This document shows, one piece after another, positions 19,770 through 34,379 of a DNA stretch of 64,000 nucleotides. Within the stretch, counting starts at the first letter, position 1. The number at the start of each line of letters is the position of its first letter. The notes beneath the pieces were generated by a model, which did not search any database, was not told where the DNA came from, and worked only from the letters and a program-made list of their open reading frames with translations. Location: contig JAUCBN010000005.1 of the NCBI GenBank assembly GCA_035048815.1, positions 12,054,517-12,118,516 of the forward strand, in the 5' to 3' direction. This stretch comes from Abelmoschus esculentus (Eukaryota > Streptophyta > Magnoliopsida > Malvales > Malvaceae). The position numbers were made by a program, and so were the translations under genes.

Positions 19770-22700
19770 TATTTAACTATTTGAACTCATAAAATTAGAT
19801 TTAATAACATCTTGTTTTAGTTTTTTTGGGATTAGGACGTGGATGTCTAAAAAGGCTTTATAGACAATCCGTTCGAATTTTAACCGAGTAAAAAGCTGAA
19901 AATTTTAGATTAATCTGTATAATTTTGTTCAAAAGCCCATTGTTAACTATTTGAACTCATAAAATTTTATTTAAAAACATCTTGTTTTCGTTTTGCTTGG
20001 ATTACAACGTGCATGTCTAAAAAGGCTTTATTGAGAATCCGTTCGAATTTTAACGGAGTAAAAAGCTCAAAATTTTAGATTAATCTATATAATTTTGTTC
20101 AAAAGCCCATATTTAACTATTTGAACTCATAAATTTTGATTTAACAACATCTGGTTTTCGTTTTGTTGGGATTAAAACGTGCTTGTCTAAAAAGGCTTTA
20201 TAGAGAATCCGTTCAAATTTTAAACGAGTAAAAAGCTGAAAATTTTAGATTAATCTATATAATTTTGTTCAAAAGCCATTCTTAACTATTTGAACTCATA
20301 AAATTAGATTTAATAACATCTTGTTTTAGTTTTGTTGGGATTAGAACGTGCATATCTAAAAAGGCTTTATTGAGAATCCGTTCGAATTTTAACCGAGTAA
20401 AAAGTTAAAAATTTTAGATTAATCTGTCTAATTTTGTTCAAAAGCCCATATTTAACTATTTGAACTCATAAAATTAGATTTAATAACAGCTTGTTTTAGT
20501 TTTGTTGGGATTAGGACGTGGATGTCTGAAAAGGCTTTATAGAGAATCCGTTCGAATTCTAACCGAGTAAAAAGCTGAAAATTTTTGATTAGTCTGTATA
20601 CTTTTGTTCAAAACCCCATATTTAACTATTTGAACTCATAAAATTAGATTTAATAACATCTTGTTTTAGTTTTTTTGGGATTAGGACGTGGATGTCTAAA
20701 AAGGCTTTATAGACAATCCGTTCGAATTTTAACCGAGTAAAAAGCTGAAAATTTTAGATTAATCTGTATAATTTTGTTCAAAAGCCCATTGTTAACTATT
20801 TGAACTCATAAAATTTTATTTAAAAACATCTTGTTTTCGTTTTGCTTGGATTACAACGTGCATGTCTAAAAAGGCTTTATTGAGAATCCGTTCGAATTTT
20901 AACGGAGTAAAAAGCTCAAAATTTTAGATTAATCTATATAATTTTGTTCAAAAGCCCATATTTAACTATTTGAACTCATAAATTTTGATTTAACAACATC
21001 TGGTTTTCGTTTTGTTGGGATTAAAACGTGCTTGTCTAAAAAGGCTTTATAGAGAATCCGTTCAAATTTTAAACGAGTAAAAAGCTGAAAATTTTAGATT
21101 AATCTATATAATTTTGTTCAAAAGCCATTCTTAACTATTTGAACTCATAAAATTAGATTTAATAACATCTTGTTTTAGTTTTGTTGGGATTAGAACGTGC
21201 ATATCTAAAAAGGCTTTATTGAGAATCCGTTCGAATTTTAACCGAGTAAAAAGTTAAAAATTTTAGATTAATCTGTCTAATTTTGTTCAAAAGCCCATAT
21301 TTAACTATTTGAACTCATAAAATTAGATTTAATAACAGCTTGTTTTAGTTTTGTTGGGATTAGGACGTGGATGTCTAAAAAGGCTTTATAGAGAATCCGT
21401 TCGAATTCTAACCGAGTAAAAAGCTGAAAATTTTTGATTAGTCTGTATACTTTTGTTCAAAACCCCATATTTAACTATTTAAACTCATAAAATTAGATTT
21501 AATAACATCTTGTTTTAGTTTTTTTGGGATTAGGACGTGGATGTCTAAAAAGGCTTTATAGACAATCCGTTCGAATTTTAACCGAGTAAAAAGCTGAAAA
21601 TTTTAGATTAATCTGTATAATTTTGTTCAAAAGCCCATTGTTAACTATTTGAACTCATAAAATTTTATTTAAAAACATCTTGTTTTCGTTTTGCTTGGAT
21701 TACAACGTGCATGTCTAAAAAGGCTTTATTGAGAATCCGTTCGAATTTTAACGGAGTAAAAAGCTCAAAATTTTAGATTAATCTATATAATTTTGTTCAA
21801 AAGCCCATATTTAACTATTTGAACTCATAAATTTTGATTTAACAACATCTGGTTTTCGTTTTGTTGGGATTAAAACGTGCTTGTCTAAAAAGGCTTTATA
21901 GAGAATCCGTTCAAATTTTAAACGAGTAAAAAGCTGAAAATTTTAGATTAATCTATATAATTTTGTTCAAAAGCCATTCTTAACTATTTGAACTCATAAA
22001 ATTAGATTTAATAACATCTTGTTTTAGTTTTGTTGGGATTAGAACGTGCATATCTAAAAAGGCTTTATTGAGAATCCGTTCGAATTTTAACCGAGTAAAA
22101 AGTTAAAAATTTTAGATTAATCTGTCTAATTTTGTTCAAAAGCCCATATTTAACTATTTGAACTCATAAAATTAGATTTAATAACAGCTTGTTTTAGTTT
22201 TGTTGGGATTAGGACGTGGATGTCTAAAAAGGCTTTATAGAGAATCCGTTCGAATTCTAACCGAGTAAAAAGCTGAAAATTTTTGATTAGTCTGTATACT
22301 TTTGTTCAAAACCCCATATTTAACTATTTAAACTCATAAAATTAGATTTAATAACATCTTGTTTTAGTTTTTTTGGGATTAGGACGTGGATGTCTAAAAA
22401 GACTTTATAGACAATCCGTTCGAATTTTAACCGAGTAAAAAGCTGAAAATTTTAGATTAATCTGTATAATTTTGTTCAAAAGCCCATTATTAACTATTTG
22501 AACTCATAAAATTTTATTTAAAAACATCTTGTTTTCGTTTTGCTTGGATTACAACGTGCATGTCTAAAAAGGCTTTATTGAGAATCCGTTCGAATTTTAA
22601 CGGAGTAAAAAGCTCAAAATTTTAGATTAATCTATATAATTTTGTTCAAAAGCCCATATTTAACTATTTGAACTCATAAATTTTGATTTAACAACATCTG

Positions 22701-23480
22701 GTTTTCGTTTTGTTGGGATTAAAACGTGCTTGTCCAAAAAGGCTTTATAGAGAATCCGTTCAAATTTTAAACGAGTAAAAAGCTGAAAATTTTAGATTAA
22801 TCTATATAATTTTGTTCAAAAGCCATTCTTAACTATTTGAACTCATAAAATTAGATTTAATAACATCTTGTTTTAGTTTTGTTGGGATTAGAACGTGCAT
22901 ATCTAAAAAGGCTTTATTGAGAATCCGTTCGAATTTTAACCGAGTAAAAAGTTAAAAATTTTAGATTAATCTGTCTAATTTTGTTCAAAAGCCCATATTT
23001 AACTATTTGAACTCATAAAATTAGATTTAATAACAGCTTGTTTTAGTTTTGTTGGGATTAGGACGTGGATGTCTAAAAAGGCTTTATAGAGAATCCGTTC
23101 GAATTCTAACCGAGTAAAAAGCTGAAAATTTTTGATTAGTCTGTATACTTTTGTTCAAAACCCCATATTTAACTATTTAAACTCATAAAATTAGATTTAA
23201 TAACATCTTGTTTTAGTTTTTTTGGGATTAGGACGTGGATGTCTAAAAAGGCTTTATAGACAATCCGTTCGAATTTTAACCGAGTAAAAAGCTGAAAATT
23301 TTAGATTAATCTGTATAATTTTGTTCAAAAGCCCATTGTTAACTATTTGAACTCATAAAATTTTATTTAAAAACATCTTGTTTTCGTTTTGCTTGGATTA
23401 CAACGTGCATGTCTAAAAAGGCTTTATTGAGAATCCGTTCGAATTTTAACGGAGTAAAAAGCTCAAAATTTTAGATTAAT
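19770..23480. repeat. Pentameric HOR, 849 bp, about 4.4 tandem copies
   Basis: The TAGACAATCC landmark occurs at 19861, 20710, 21559, 22408 and 23257, exactly 849 bp apart each time. The unit is five monomers (5 x 170 minus one base; the third monomer has AAAGCCATTC instead of AAAGCCCATT). Copies differ only at scattered single bases, for example GTCTGAAAAGG near 20525, AAACTCATAA instead of GAACTCATAA in later copies, GTCCAAAAAGG near 22733 and CCCATTATTAAC near 22485. Neighbouring monomers inside a unit differ much more. This is the most homogeneous, so probably youngest, amplification in the window. It decays after about 23480. Confidence 0.95.
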
Positions 23481-24809
23481 CTGTATACTTTTGTTCAAAA
23501 CCCCATATTTAACTATTTGAACTCATAAATTTTGATTTAACAACATCTGGTTTTCGTTTTGTTGGGATTAAAACGTGCTTGTCTAAAAAGGCTTTATAGA
23601 GAATCCGTTTAAAACGAGTAAAAAGCTGAAAATTTTAGATTAATCTGTATACTTTTGTTCAAAACCCTATATTTAACTATTTGAACTCATAAAATTAGAT
23701 TTAATAACATCTTGTTTTAGTTTTGTTGGGATTAGGACGTGGATGTCTAAAAAGGCTTTATAGACAATCCGTTCGAATATTAAATGAGTAAAAAGCTGAA
23801 AATTTTAGATTAATTTATAGAATTTTGTTCAAAAGCCCATTGTTAACTATTTGAACTCATAAAATTTGATTTAATAGCATCTAGTTTTCATTTTGCTGGG
23901 ATTAGAACGTGCATGTCTAAAAAAGCTCTATAGAGAATCCGTTCGAATTTTAACCGAGTAAAAAGCTGAAAATTTTAGATTAATCTGTATAATTTTGTTA
24001 AAAAGCCTATATTTAACTATTTGAACTCATAAATTTTGAATTAAAAACATCTGATTTTCGTTTTGTTAGGATTAATACGTGTTTGTCTAAAAAGGCATTA
24101 TAGAGAATCTGTTCGAATTTTAACCAAGTAAAAAGCTTAAAATTTTAGATTATTCTGTATACTTTTGTTCAAAACCCTATATTTAACTATTTGAACTCAT
24201 AAAATTTGATTTAATAACATCTGGTTTTAGTTTTGTTGGGATTAGGACGTGGACTTCTAAAAAGGCTTTATAGACAATCCGTTCGAATTTTAACCGAGTA
24301 AAATGCTGAAAATTTTAGATTAATCTGTATAATTTTGTTCAAAATCCCATTCTTAACTATTTGAACACATAAAATTTGATTTAATAACATCTTGTCTTCG
24401 TTTTGCTGGAATTAGAACGTACATGTCTAAAAGGGCTTTATGGAGAATCCGTTCGAATTTTAACCGAGTAAAAATCTGAAAATTTTACATTAATTTGTAT
24501 AATTTTGTTTAAAAGTCCATTGTTAACTATTTGAACTCATAAAATTTGATTTCATAATATCTGGTCTTCGTTTTACGGGGATAAGAACGTGCATGTCTAA
24601 AAAGGCTTTATTGAGAATCCGTTCGAATTTTAACCAAGTAAAAAGCTAAAAATTTTAGATTAATCTGTATAATTTTGTTCAAAAGCCCATTGTTAACTAT
24701 TTGAACTCATAAAATTTGATTTAAAAACATATGGTTTCCGTTTTGCTTGGATTAGAACGTGCATGTCTAAAAAGGCTTTATTGATAATCCGTTCGAATTT
24801 TAACCGAGT

Positions 24810-25105
24810 AAAAAGCTGAAAATTTTAGATTAATCTATATAATTTTGTTCAGAAGCCATTCTTAAGTATTTGAACTCATAAAATTAGATTTAATAACATC
24901 TTGTTTTAGTTTTGTTGGGATTAGAACGTGCATATCTAAAAAGGCTTTATTGAGAATCCGTTTGAATTTTAACCGAGTAAAAAGTTAAAAATTTTAGATT
25001 AATCTGTCTAATTTTGTTCAAAAGCCCATATTTAACTATTTGAACTCATAAAATTAGATTTAATAATAGCTTGTTTTAGTTTTGTTGGGATTAGGACGTG
25101 GATTA
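24810..25105. repeat. Orphan fragment of the 849-bp HOR
   Basis: Monomers three and four of the 5-mer reappear here (GCCATTCTTAA, GTGCATATCT, TAAAAAGTTAAAAATTTTAG, ATCTGTCTAATTTTG, ATAGCTTGTTTTAG), more diverged and ending in a broken monomer at about 25105, where GGACGTGG runs into ATTAATCTGTC. It is either an older copy of the unit or an ancestor of it. Confidence 0.75.
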
Positions 25106-26676
25106 ATCTGTCTAAAAATTTTGGATTAATCTGTATAATTTTGTTCAAAAGCCCATTGTTAACTATTTGAACTCATATAATTTGATTTAACAACATCTGG
25201 TTTTTGTTTTGTTAGGATTAAAATGTACTTGTCAAAAAAGGCTTTATATAGAATCCGTTCGAATTTTAACGGAGTAAAAAGCTGAAAATTTTAGATTAAT
25301 CTGTATAAATTTGTTCAAAAGCCTATAGTTAACTATTTGAACTCATAAAATTTGATTTAATAACATCTAGTTTTCGTTTTGCTTGGATTAGAACATGCAT
25401 GTTTAAAAAGGCTTTATTGAGAATCCGTTCGAATTTTGACTAAGAAAAAAGCTGGAAATTTTAGATTAATCTCTATATTTTATTCAAAAGCCCATATTTA
25501 ACTATTTGAACTCATAAATTTTGATTTAATAACATCTGGTTTTCGTTTTGATAGGATTAGGACGTGCATGTCTAAAAAGGCTTTATTGAGAATACGTTCG
25601 AATTTTAACCGACTAAAAAGTTGAAAATTTTAGATTAATCTGTATAATTTTGTTCAAAACCCCATTGTTAACTATTTGAACTCATAAAATATGATTTAAT
25701 AACATATGGTTTTCGTTTTGCTGGGATTAGAACGTGCATGTTTAAAAAGGCTTTATTGAGAATCCGTTCGAATTTTAACCGAGTAAAAAGCTGAAAATTT
25801 TAGATTAATTTGTATAATTTTGTTCAAAAGCCCATTCTTAACTATTTGAACTCATAAAATTAGATTTAATAACATCTTGTTTTAGTTTTGTTGGGATTAG
25901 AACATGCATGTCTAAAAAGGCTTTATTGAGAATCCGTTCGAATTTTAACCGAGTAAAAAGTTGAAAATTTTAGATTAATCTGTCTAATTTTGTTCAAAAG
26001 CCCATATTTAACTATTTGAACTCATAAATTTTGATTTAACAATATCTGGTTTTAGTTCTGTTGGGATTAAAACGTACTTGTCTAAAATGGCTTTATAGAG
26101 AATCCGTTCGAATTTTATCCGAGTAAAAAGCTGAAAATTTTATATTAATCTGTATAATTTTGTTCAAAACCCCATTGTTAACTATTTGAACTCATAAAAT
26201 ATGATTTAATAACATAAGGTTTTCGTTTTGCTGGGATTAGAACGTGCATGTCTAAAAAGGCTTTATTGAGAATCCGTTCGAATTTTAACCTAGTAAAAAG
26301 TTGAAAATTTTAGATTAATCTATATAATTTTGTTCAAAAGCCCATTGTTACTTATTTGAACTCATAAAATTTGATTAAATAACATATGGATTTCGTTTTG
26401 CTGGGATTAGAACGTGCATATGTAAAAAGGCTTTATTGAGAATCCATTCGAATTTTAACCAAGTAAAAACCTAAAAATTTTAGATTAATCTGTATAATTT
26501 TGTTCAAAAGCCCATTGTTAACTATTTGAACTCATAAAATTTGATTTAAAAACATCTGGTTTTCGTTTTGCTTGGATTAGAACGTGCATGTCTAAAAAGG
26601 CTTTATTGAGAATCCGTTCGAATTTTAACCAAATAAAAAGCTAAAAATTTTAGATTAATCTGTATAATTTTGTTAA

Positions 26677-27694
26677 AAAACCCATATTTAACTATTTGAC
26701 TCATAAATTTTGATTTAACAACATCTGGTTTTCGTTTTGTTGGGATTAAAACGTGCTTGTCTAAAAAGCCTTTATAGAGAATCCGTTCAAATTTTAACCA
26801 AGTAAAAAGCTTAAAATTTTAGATTATTCTGTATACTTTTGTTCAAAACCCTATATTTAACTATTTGAACTCATAAAATTAGATTTCATAACATCTTGTT
26901 TTAGTTTTGTTGGGATTAGGACGTGGATGTCTAAAAAGGCTTTATAGACAATCCGTTCGAATTTTAACCGAGTAAAAAGCTGAAAATTTTAGATTAATTT
27001 GTAGAATTTTGTTCAAAAGCCCATTGTTAACTATTTGAACTCATAAAATTTGATTTAATAACATATGGTTTTCGTTTTGCTGGTATTAGAACGTCCATGT
27101 CTAAAATGAATTTATTGAGAATCCTTTCGAATTTTAACGGAGTAAAAAGCTCAAAATTTTAGATTAATCTGTATACTTTTGTTCAAAACCCCATATTTAA
27201 CTATTTGACTCATAAATTTTGATTTAACAACATCTGGTTTTCGTTTTGTTGGGATTAAAACGTGCTTGTCTAAAAAGCCTTTATAGAGAATCCGTTCAAA
27301 TTTTAACCAAGTAAAAAGCTTAAAATTTTAGATTATTCTGTATACTTTTGTTCAAAACCCTATATTTAACTATTTGAACTCATAAAATTAGATTTCATAA
27401 CATCTTGTTTTAGTTTTGTTGGCATTAGGACGTGGATGTCTAAAAAGGCTTTATAGACAATCCGTTCGAATTTTAACTGAGTAAAAAGCTGAAAATTTTC
27501 GATTAATTTGTAGAATTTTGTTCAAAAGCCCATTGTTAACTATTTGAACTCATAAAATTTGATTTAATAACATATGGTTTTCGTTTTGCTGGTATTAGAA
27601 CGTCCATGTCTAAAATGAATTTATTGAGAATCCTTTCGAATTTTAACTGAGTAAAAAGCTGAAAATTTTAGATTGATCTGTATAATTTTGTTCA
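26677..27694. repeat. Trimeric HOR (509 bp) x2
   Basis: A three-monomer unit occurs twice with offset 509 bp (CTAAAAAGCC at 26761 and 27270). Both copies share the 1-bp deletion TATTTGACTCATAA, GAGAATCCGTTCAAATTTT, CTTAAAATTTTAGATTATTC, GATTTCATAACATC and the TAAAATGAATTTATTGAG variant. Confidence 0.8.
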
Positions 27695-30600
27695 AAAGCC
27701 CATATTTAACAATTTGAACTCATAAATTTTGATTTAACAACATCTGGTTTTCTTTTTGATGGGATTAAAACGTGCTTGTCTAAAAAGGCTTTATAGAGAA
27801 TCCGTTCAAATTTTAACCGAGTAAAAATCTGAAAATTTTAGATTAATCTGTATACTTTTATTCAAAACCCCATATTTAAATATTTGAACTCATAAAATTA
27901 GATTTAATTACATTTAGTTTTAGTTTTGTTGGGATTAGGACGTGGATGTCTAAAAAGGCTTTATAGAGAATCCGTTCGAATTTTAATCGAGTAAAAAGCT
28001 GAAAATTTTAGATTAATTTATATAATTTTGTTCAAAACCCCATATTTATCTATTTGGACTCATAAAATTAGATTTAATAACATCTTTTTTAAGTTTTGTT
28101 GGGATTAGGACGTGGATGTCTAAAAAGGCTTTATAGAGAATCCGTTCGAATTTTAATCGAGTAAAGAGCTAAAAATTTTAGATTAATTTGTATAATTTTG
28201 TTCAAAAGCCCATTGTTAACTATTTGAACTCATAAAATTTGATTTAATAGCATCTAGTTTTCATTTTGTTGGGATTAGCACGTGCATGTCTAAAAAAGCT
28301 CTATAGAGAATACGTTCGAATTTTAACCGAGTAAAAAGCTGAAAATTTTGGATTAATCTGTATAATTTTGTTAAAAAGCCTATATTTAACTATTTGAACT
28401 CATAAATTTTGAATTAACAACATCTGATTTTCATTTTGTTAGGATTAATACGGGCTTGTCTAAAAAGACATTATAGAGAATCCGTTCAAATTTTAATCGG
28501 GTAAAAAGCTGAAAATTTTAGATTAATCTGTATACTTTTGTTTAAAACCCCATATTTAACTATTTGAACACATAAAATTAGATTTAATAACATCTTGTTT
28601 TAGTTTTGTTGGGATTAGGACGTGGATGTCTAAAAAGGCTTTATAGAGAATACGTTCGAATTTTAACCAAGTAAAAAGCTTAAAATTTTAGATTAATCTG
28701 TATACTTTTGTTCAAAACCCCATATTTATCTATTTGGACTCATAAAATTAGATTTAATAACATCTTGTTTAAGTTTTGTTGGGATTAGGACGTGGATGTC
28801 TAAAAAGGCTTTATGGAGAATCCGTTCGAATTTTAATCGAGTAAAAAGCTGAAAATTTTAGATTAATTTGTATAATTTCGTTCAAAAGCCCATTGTTAAC
28901 TATTTGAACTTATAAAATTTGATTTAATAATATCTGGTTTTCGTTTTGCTGGGATTAGAACGTGCATGTCTAAAAAGGCTCTATAGAGAATCCCTTCGAA
29001 TTTTAACCGACTAAAAAGCTAAAAATTTTAGATTAATCTGTATAATTTTGTTCAAAAGCCCATTGTTAACTCTTTGAACTCATAAAATTTGATTTAATAA
29101 CATCTGGTTTTCGTTTTGTTGGGATTAAAACGTGCATGTCTAAAAAAGCTTTATAGAGAATCCGTTCGAATTTTAACCGAGTAAAAAGCTGAAAATTTTA
29201 GATTAATCTGTATAATTTTGTTTAAAAGACCATTGTTAACTATTTGAATTCATAAAATTTGATTTAATAATATCTTATTTTCGTTTTGCTGGAATTAGAA
29301 TGTGCATGTCTAAAAAGGCTTTATTGAGAATCCGTTCGAATTTTAACCTAGTAAAAAGCCGAAAATTTTAGATTAATCTGTATAATTTGGTTCAAAAGCC
29401 CATTTTTAATTATTTAAACTCATAAAATTTGATTAAATAACATATGGTTTTGGTTTTGCTGGGATTAAAACGTGCATATGTCAAAAGGCTTTATTGAGAA
29501 TCCGTTCGAATTTTAACCAAGTAAAAAGCTAAAAATTTTAGATTAATCTGTATAATTTTGTTCAAAATCCCAAATTCATAAAATTTGAGTTAAAAACATC
29601 TGTTTTCGTTTTGCTTGGATTAGAACGTGCGTCTAAAAAGGCTTTATTGAGAATCCGTTCGAATTTTAATCAAGTAAAAAACTGAAAATTTTAGATTAAT
29701 CTGTATAATATTGTTAAAAAGCTCATATTTAACTATTTGACTCATAAATTTTGAGTTAACAACATCTGGTTTTCGTTTTGTTGGGATCAAAACGTGCTTG
29801 TCTAAAAAGGCTTTATAGAGAATCCGTTCGAATTTTAAACGAGTAAAAAGATGAAAATTTTTGATTAGTCTGTATACTTTTGTTCAAAACCCCATATTTA
29901 ACTATTTGAACTCATAAAATTAGCTTTAATAACATCTTGTTTTAGTTTTGTTGGGATTAGGACGTGGATGTCTAAAAAGGCTTTATAGACAATCCGTTCG
30001 AATTTTAAACGAGTAAAAAGCTGAAAATTTTAGATTAATTTATAGAATTTTGTTCAAAAGCCTATTGTTAACTATTTGAACTCATAAAATTTGATTTAAT
30101 AGCATCTAGTTTTCATTTTGCTGGGATTAGAACGTGCATGTCTAAAAAAGCTCTATAGAGAATACGTTCGAATTTTAACCGAGTAAAAAGCTGAAAATTT
30201 TGGATTAATCTGTATAATTTTGTTAAAAAGCCTATATTTAACTATTTGAACTCATAAATTTTGAATTAAAAACATCTGATTTTCGTTTTGTTAGGATTAA
30301 TACGTGTTTGTCTAAAAAGGCATTATAGAGAATCTGTTCGAATTTTAACCGAGTAAAAAGCTTAAAATTTTAGAATAATCTGTATACTTTTGATCAAAAC
30401 CCCATATTTAACTATTTGGACTCATAAAATTAGATTTAATAACATCTTGTTTAAGTTTTGTTGGGATTAGGACGTGGATGTCTAAAAAGGCTTTATAGAG
30501 AATCCGTTCGAATTTTAACCGAGTAAAAAGCTAGTTTAATCTGTATAATTTTGTTCAAAAGCCCATTGTTAACTATTTGAACTCATAAAATTTGATTTTA

Positions 30601-31220
30601 GAACATCTAGTTTTCGTTTTGTTGGGATTAAAGCGTGCTTGTCTAAAAAGGTTTTATAGAGAATCCTTTCGAATTTTAACCGTGTAAGAAGCTAAAAATT
30701 TTAGATTAATCTGTATAATTTTGTTTAAAAGCCCATTGTTAACTATTTGAATTCATAAAATTTGATTTAATAACATCTTATTTTGGTTTTGCTGTAACTA
30801 GAACGTGCATGTCTAAAAAGGCTTTATTGAGAATCCGTTCTAATTTTAACCGAGTAAAAAGCTTAAAATTTTAGATTAATTTGTATAATTTTGTTCAAAA
30901 GCCCATATTTAACTCTTTGAACTCATAAATTTTTATTTAATAACATTTAGTTTTCGTTATGTTGGTATTAAAACGTGCTTGTCTAAAAAGGCTTTATAGA
31001 GAATCCGTTCGAATTTTAACCGAGTAAAAAGCTGAAAATTTTGGATTAATTTGTACAAATTTTATTCAAAAGCCCATTGTTAACTATTTCAACTCATAAA
31101 ATTTGATTCAATAACATCTGGTTTTTGTTTTGCTGAGATTAGAACGTGCATGTCTAAAAAGGCTTTATTGAGAATCAGTTCGAATTTTAACCGAGTAAAA
31201 AGCTGAAAATTTTAGATTAA

Positions 31221-33592
31221 TCTTTATAATTTTGTTCAAAAGCTCATAATTAACTATTTGAACTCATAAAATTTCCTTCAATAACATCTTGTTTTGTTGT
31301 GTTGGATTAGAACGTGCATGTCTAAAAGGGCTTTATTGAGAATCCGTTCAAATTTTAACCGAGTAAAAAGCTGAAAATTTTAGATTAATTTTTATACATT
31401 TGTTCAAAACCCCATATTCAACTATTTGAACTCATAAAATTAGATTTAATAACATCTTGTTTTAGTTTTGTTGGGATTAGGACGTAGATGTCTAAAAAGG
31501 CTTTATAGAGAATCCTTTCGAATTTTAACCGAGTAAAAAGCTGAAAATTTTAGATTAATTTGTATAATTTTGTTCAAAACCCATATTTAACTATTTGCAC
31601 TCTTAAATTTTGATTTAACAACATTTGGTTTTCGTTTTGTTGGGATTAAAATGTGCTTGTCAAAAAGGCTTTATAGAGAATCCGTTCAAATTTTAACCGA
31701 GTAAAAAGCTAAAAATTTTAGATTAATCTATATAATTTTGTTCAAAAGCTCATTGTTAACTATGTAAACTCATAAAATTTGATTTAATAACATCTGGTTT
31801 TCGTTTTGTTGGGATTAAAATGTGCTTGTCTAAAAAGGTTTTATAGAGAATCCGTTCAAATTTTAACCGAGTAAAAAGCTGAAAATTTTAGATTAATCTG
31901 TAGAATTTTGTTCAAAAGCCCATTGTTAACTATTTTAGCTCATAAAATTTGATTTAATAACATCTGTTTTTCGTTTTGTTGGGATAAAAACGTGCTTGTC
32001 TAAAAAGGCTTTATAGAGAATCCGTTCGAATTTGAACAGAGTAAAAAGCTTGAAATTTTAGATTAATCTGTATAATTTTTTTCAAAACCCCATTGTTAAC
32101 TATTTAAACTCATAAAATTTGATTTAATAACATCTGGTTTTCGTATTGTTGGGATTAAAACGTGCATGTCTAAAAAGGCTTTATTGAGAATCCGTTCGAA
32201 TTTTAACCGAGTAAAAAGCTGAAAATTTTTGATTAATCAGTACACTTTTCTTCAAAACCCCATATTTAACTATTTGAACTCATAAAATTAGATTTAATAA
32301 CATCTTTTTTTAGTTTTGTTGGGATTAGGACGTGGATGTCTAAAAAGGCTTTATAGAGAATCCGTTCGAATTTTAACAGAGTAAAAAGCTGAAAATTTTA
32401 GATTAATCTTTATAATTTTGTTCAAAAGCTCATAATTAACTATTTGAACTCATAAAATTTCATTCAATAACATCTTGTTTTGTTGTGTTGGATTAGAACG
32501 TGCATGTCTAAAAGGGCTTTATTGAGAATCCGTTCGAATTTTAACCGAGTAAAAAGCTTAAAATTTTAGATTAATTTTTATACATTTGTTCAAAAGCCCA
32601 TATTTAACTATTTGAACTCATAAATTTTTATTTAATAACATCTTGTTTTAGTTTTGTTGGGATTAGGACGTAGATGTCTAAAACGGCTTTATAGAGAATC
32701 CTTTCGAATTTTAACCGAGTAAAAAGCTGAAAATTTTAGATTAATTTGTATAATTTTGTTCAAAACCCATATTTAACTATTTGCACTCTTAAATTTTGAT
32801 TTAACAACATCTGGTTTTCGTTTTGTTGGGATTAAAATGTGCTTGTCAAAAAGGCTTTATAGAGAATCCGTTCAAATTTTAACAGAGTAAAAAGCTAAAA
32901 ATTTTAGATTAATCTATATAATTTTGTTCAAAAGCTCATTGTTAACTATGTAAACTCATAAAATTTGATTTAATAACATCTGGTTTTCGTTTTGTTGGGA
33001 TTAAAATGTGCTTGTCTAAAAAGGTTTTATAGAGAATCCGTTCAAATTTTAACCGAGTAAAAAGCTGAAAATTTTAGATTAATCTGTAGAATTTTGTTCA
33101 AAAGCCCATTGTTAACTATTTTAGCTCATAAAATTTGATTTAATAACATCTGGTTTTCGTTTTGTTGGGATTAAAATGTGCTTGTCTAAAAAGGCTTTAT
33201 AGAGAATCCGTTCGAATTTGAACAAAGTAAAAAGCTGGAAATTTTAGATTAATCTGTATAATTTTGTTCAAAACCCCATTGTTAACTATTTAAACTCATA
33301 AAATTTGATTTAATAACTTCTGATTTTCATATTGTTGGGATTAAAACGTGCATGTCTAAAAAGGCTTTATTGAGAATCCTTTCAAATTTTAACCGAGTAA
33401 AAAGCTGAAAATTTTTGATTAATCAGTATACTTTTCTTCAAAACCCCATATTTAACTATTTGAACTCATAAAATTAGAATTAATAACATCTTGTTTTAGT
33501 TTTGTTGGGATTAGGACGTGGATGTCTAAAAAGGCTTTATAGAGAATCCGTTCGAATTTGAACAGAGTAAAAAGGTTGAAATTTTAGATTAA
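31221..33592. repeat. Heptameric HOR (1186 bp) x2
   Basis: A seven-monomer unit is duplicated with offset 1186 bp: TCTTTATAAT at 31221 and 32407, and TAGAATTTTG at 31901 and 33087. Shared rare variants include GCTCATAATTAAC, the shortened TTGTTTTGTTGTGTTGGATTA, AACCCATATTTAAC with CACTCTTAAA, and TATGTAAACTCATAA. Part of the unit (TTTGAACAGA, 32031) is present once more at 33557, nine monomers away. Confidence 0.85.
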
Positions 33593-34379
33593 TCTGTACA
33601 ATTTTTTTCAAAACCCCATTGTTAACTATTTAAACTCATGAAATTTGATTTAATAACATCTGGTTTTCGTATTGTTGGGATTAAAACGTGCATGTCTAAA
33701 AAGGCTTTATTGAGAATCCCTTCAAATTTTAATCGAGTAAAAAGCTGAAAATTTTTTATTAATCAGTATACTTTTCTTCAAAACCCCATATTTAACTATT
33801 TGAACTCATAAAATTAGATTTAATAACATCTTTTTTTAGTTTTGTTGGGATTAGGACATGAATGTCTAAAAAGGCTTTATAGAGAATCCATTCGAATTTT
33901 AACCGAGTAAAAAGCTGAAAATTTTAGATTAATCTGTAAAATTTTGTTCAAAAGCCCATTGTTAACTATTTGAACTCATAAAATTTGATTTAATAACATC
34001 TAGTTTTCGTTTTGCTGGGATTAGAACATGCATGTCTAAAAAGGCTTTATTGAAAATCCGTTCGAATTTTAACCGAGTAAAAAGCTTAAAATTTTAGATT
34101 AATTTGTATAATTTTGTTCAAAAGTCCATATTTAACTATTTGAACTCATAAATTTTTATTTAATAACATTTGGTTTTCGTTATGTTGGGATTAAAACGTG
34201 CTTGTATAAAAAAGCTTTATAGAGAATCCGTTCGAATTTTAACCGAGTAAAAAACTGAAAATTTTGTATTAATCTGTACAAATTTTATTCAAAAGCCTAT
34301 TGTTAACTATTTGAACTCATATAATTTGATTTAATAACATCTGGTTTTTGTTTTGCTGAGATTAGAACGTGCTTGTCTG

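Larger units (their letters stand above)
23760..30380. repeat. Same two-monomer block dispersed at three places
   Basis: A block with the rare variants TTAATAGCATCTAG, AAAAAAGCTCTATAGAGAAT, AAAAAGCCTATATTTAAC and GTTAGGATTAATACG occurs around 23760-24170, 28130-28500 and 30010-30380 (TTAATAGCAT at 23871, 28244 and 30096). The intervals are not equal, so this is segmental copying within the array and not a clean tandem HOR. Confidence 0.75.

Noticed and set aside
19770..23480. CRISPR-like array
   Set aside because: Repeats are 170-bp monomers without unique spacers, in AT-rich plant satellite; no cas genes.
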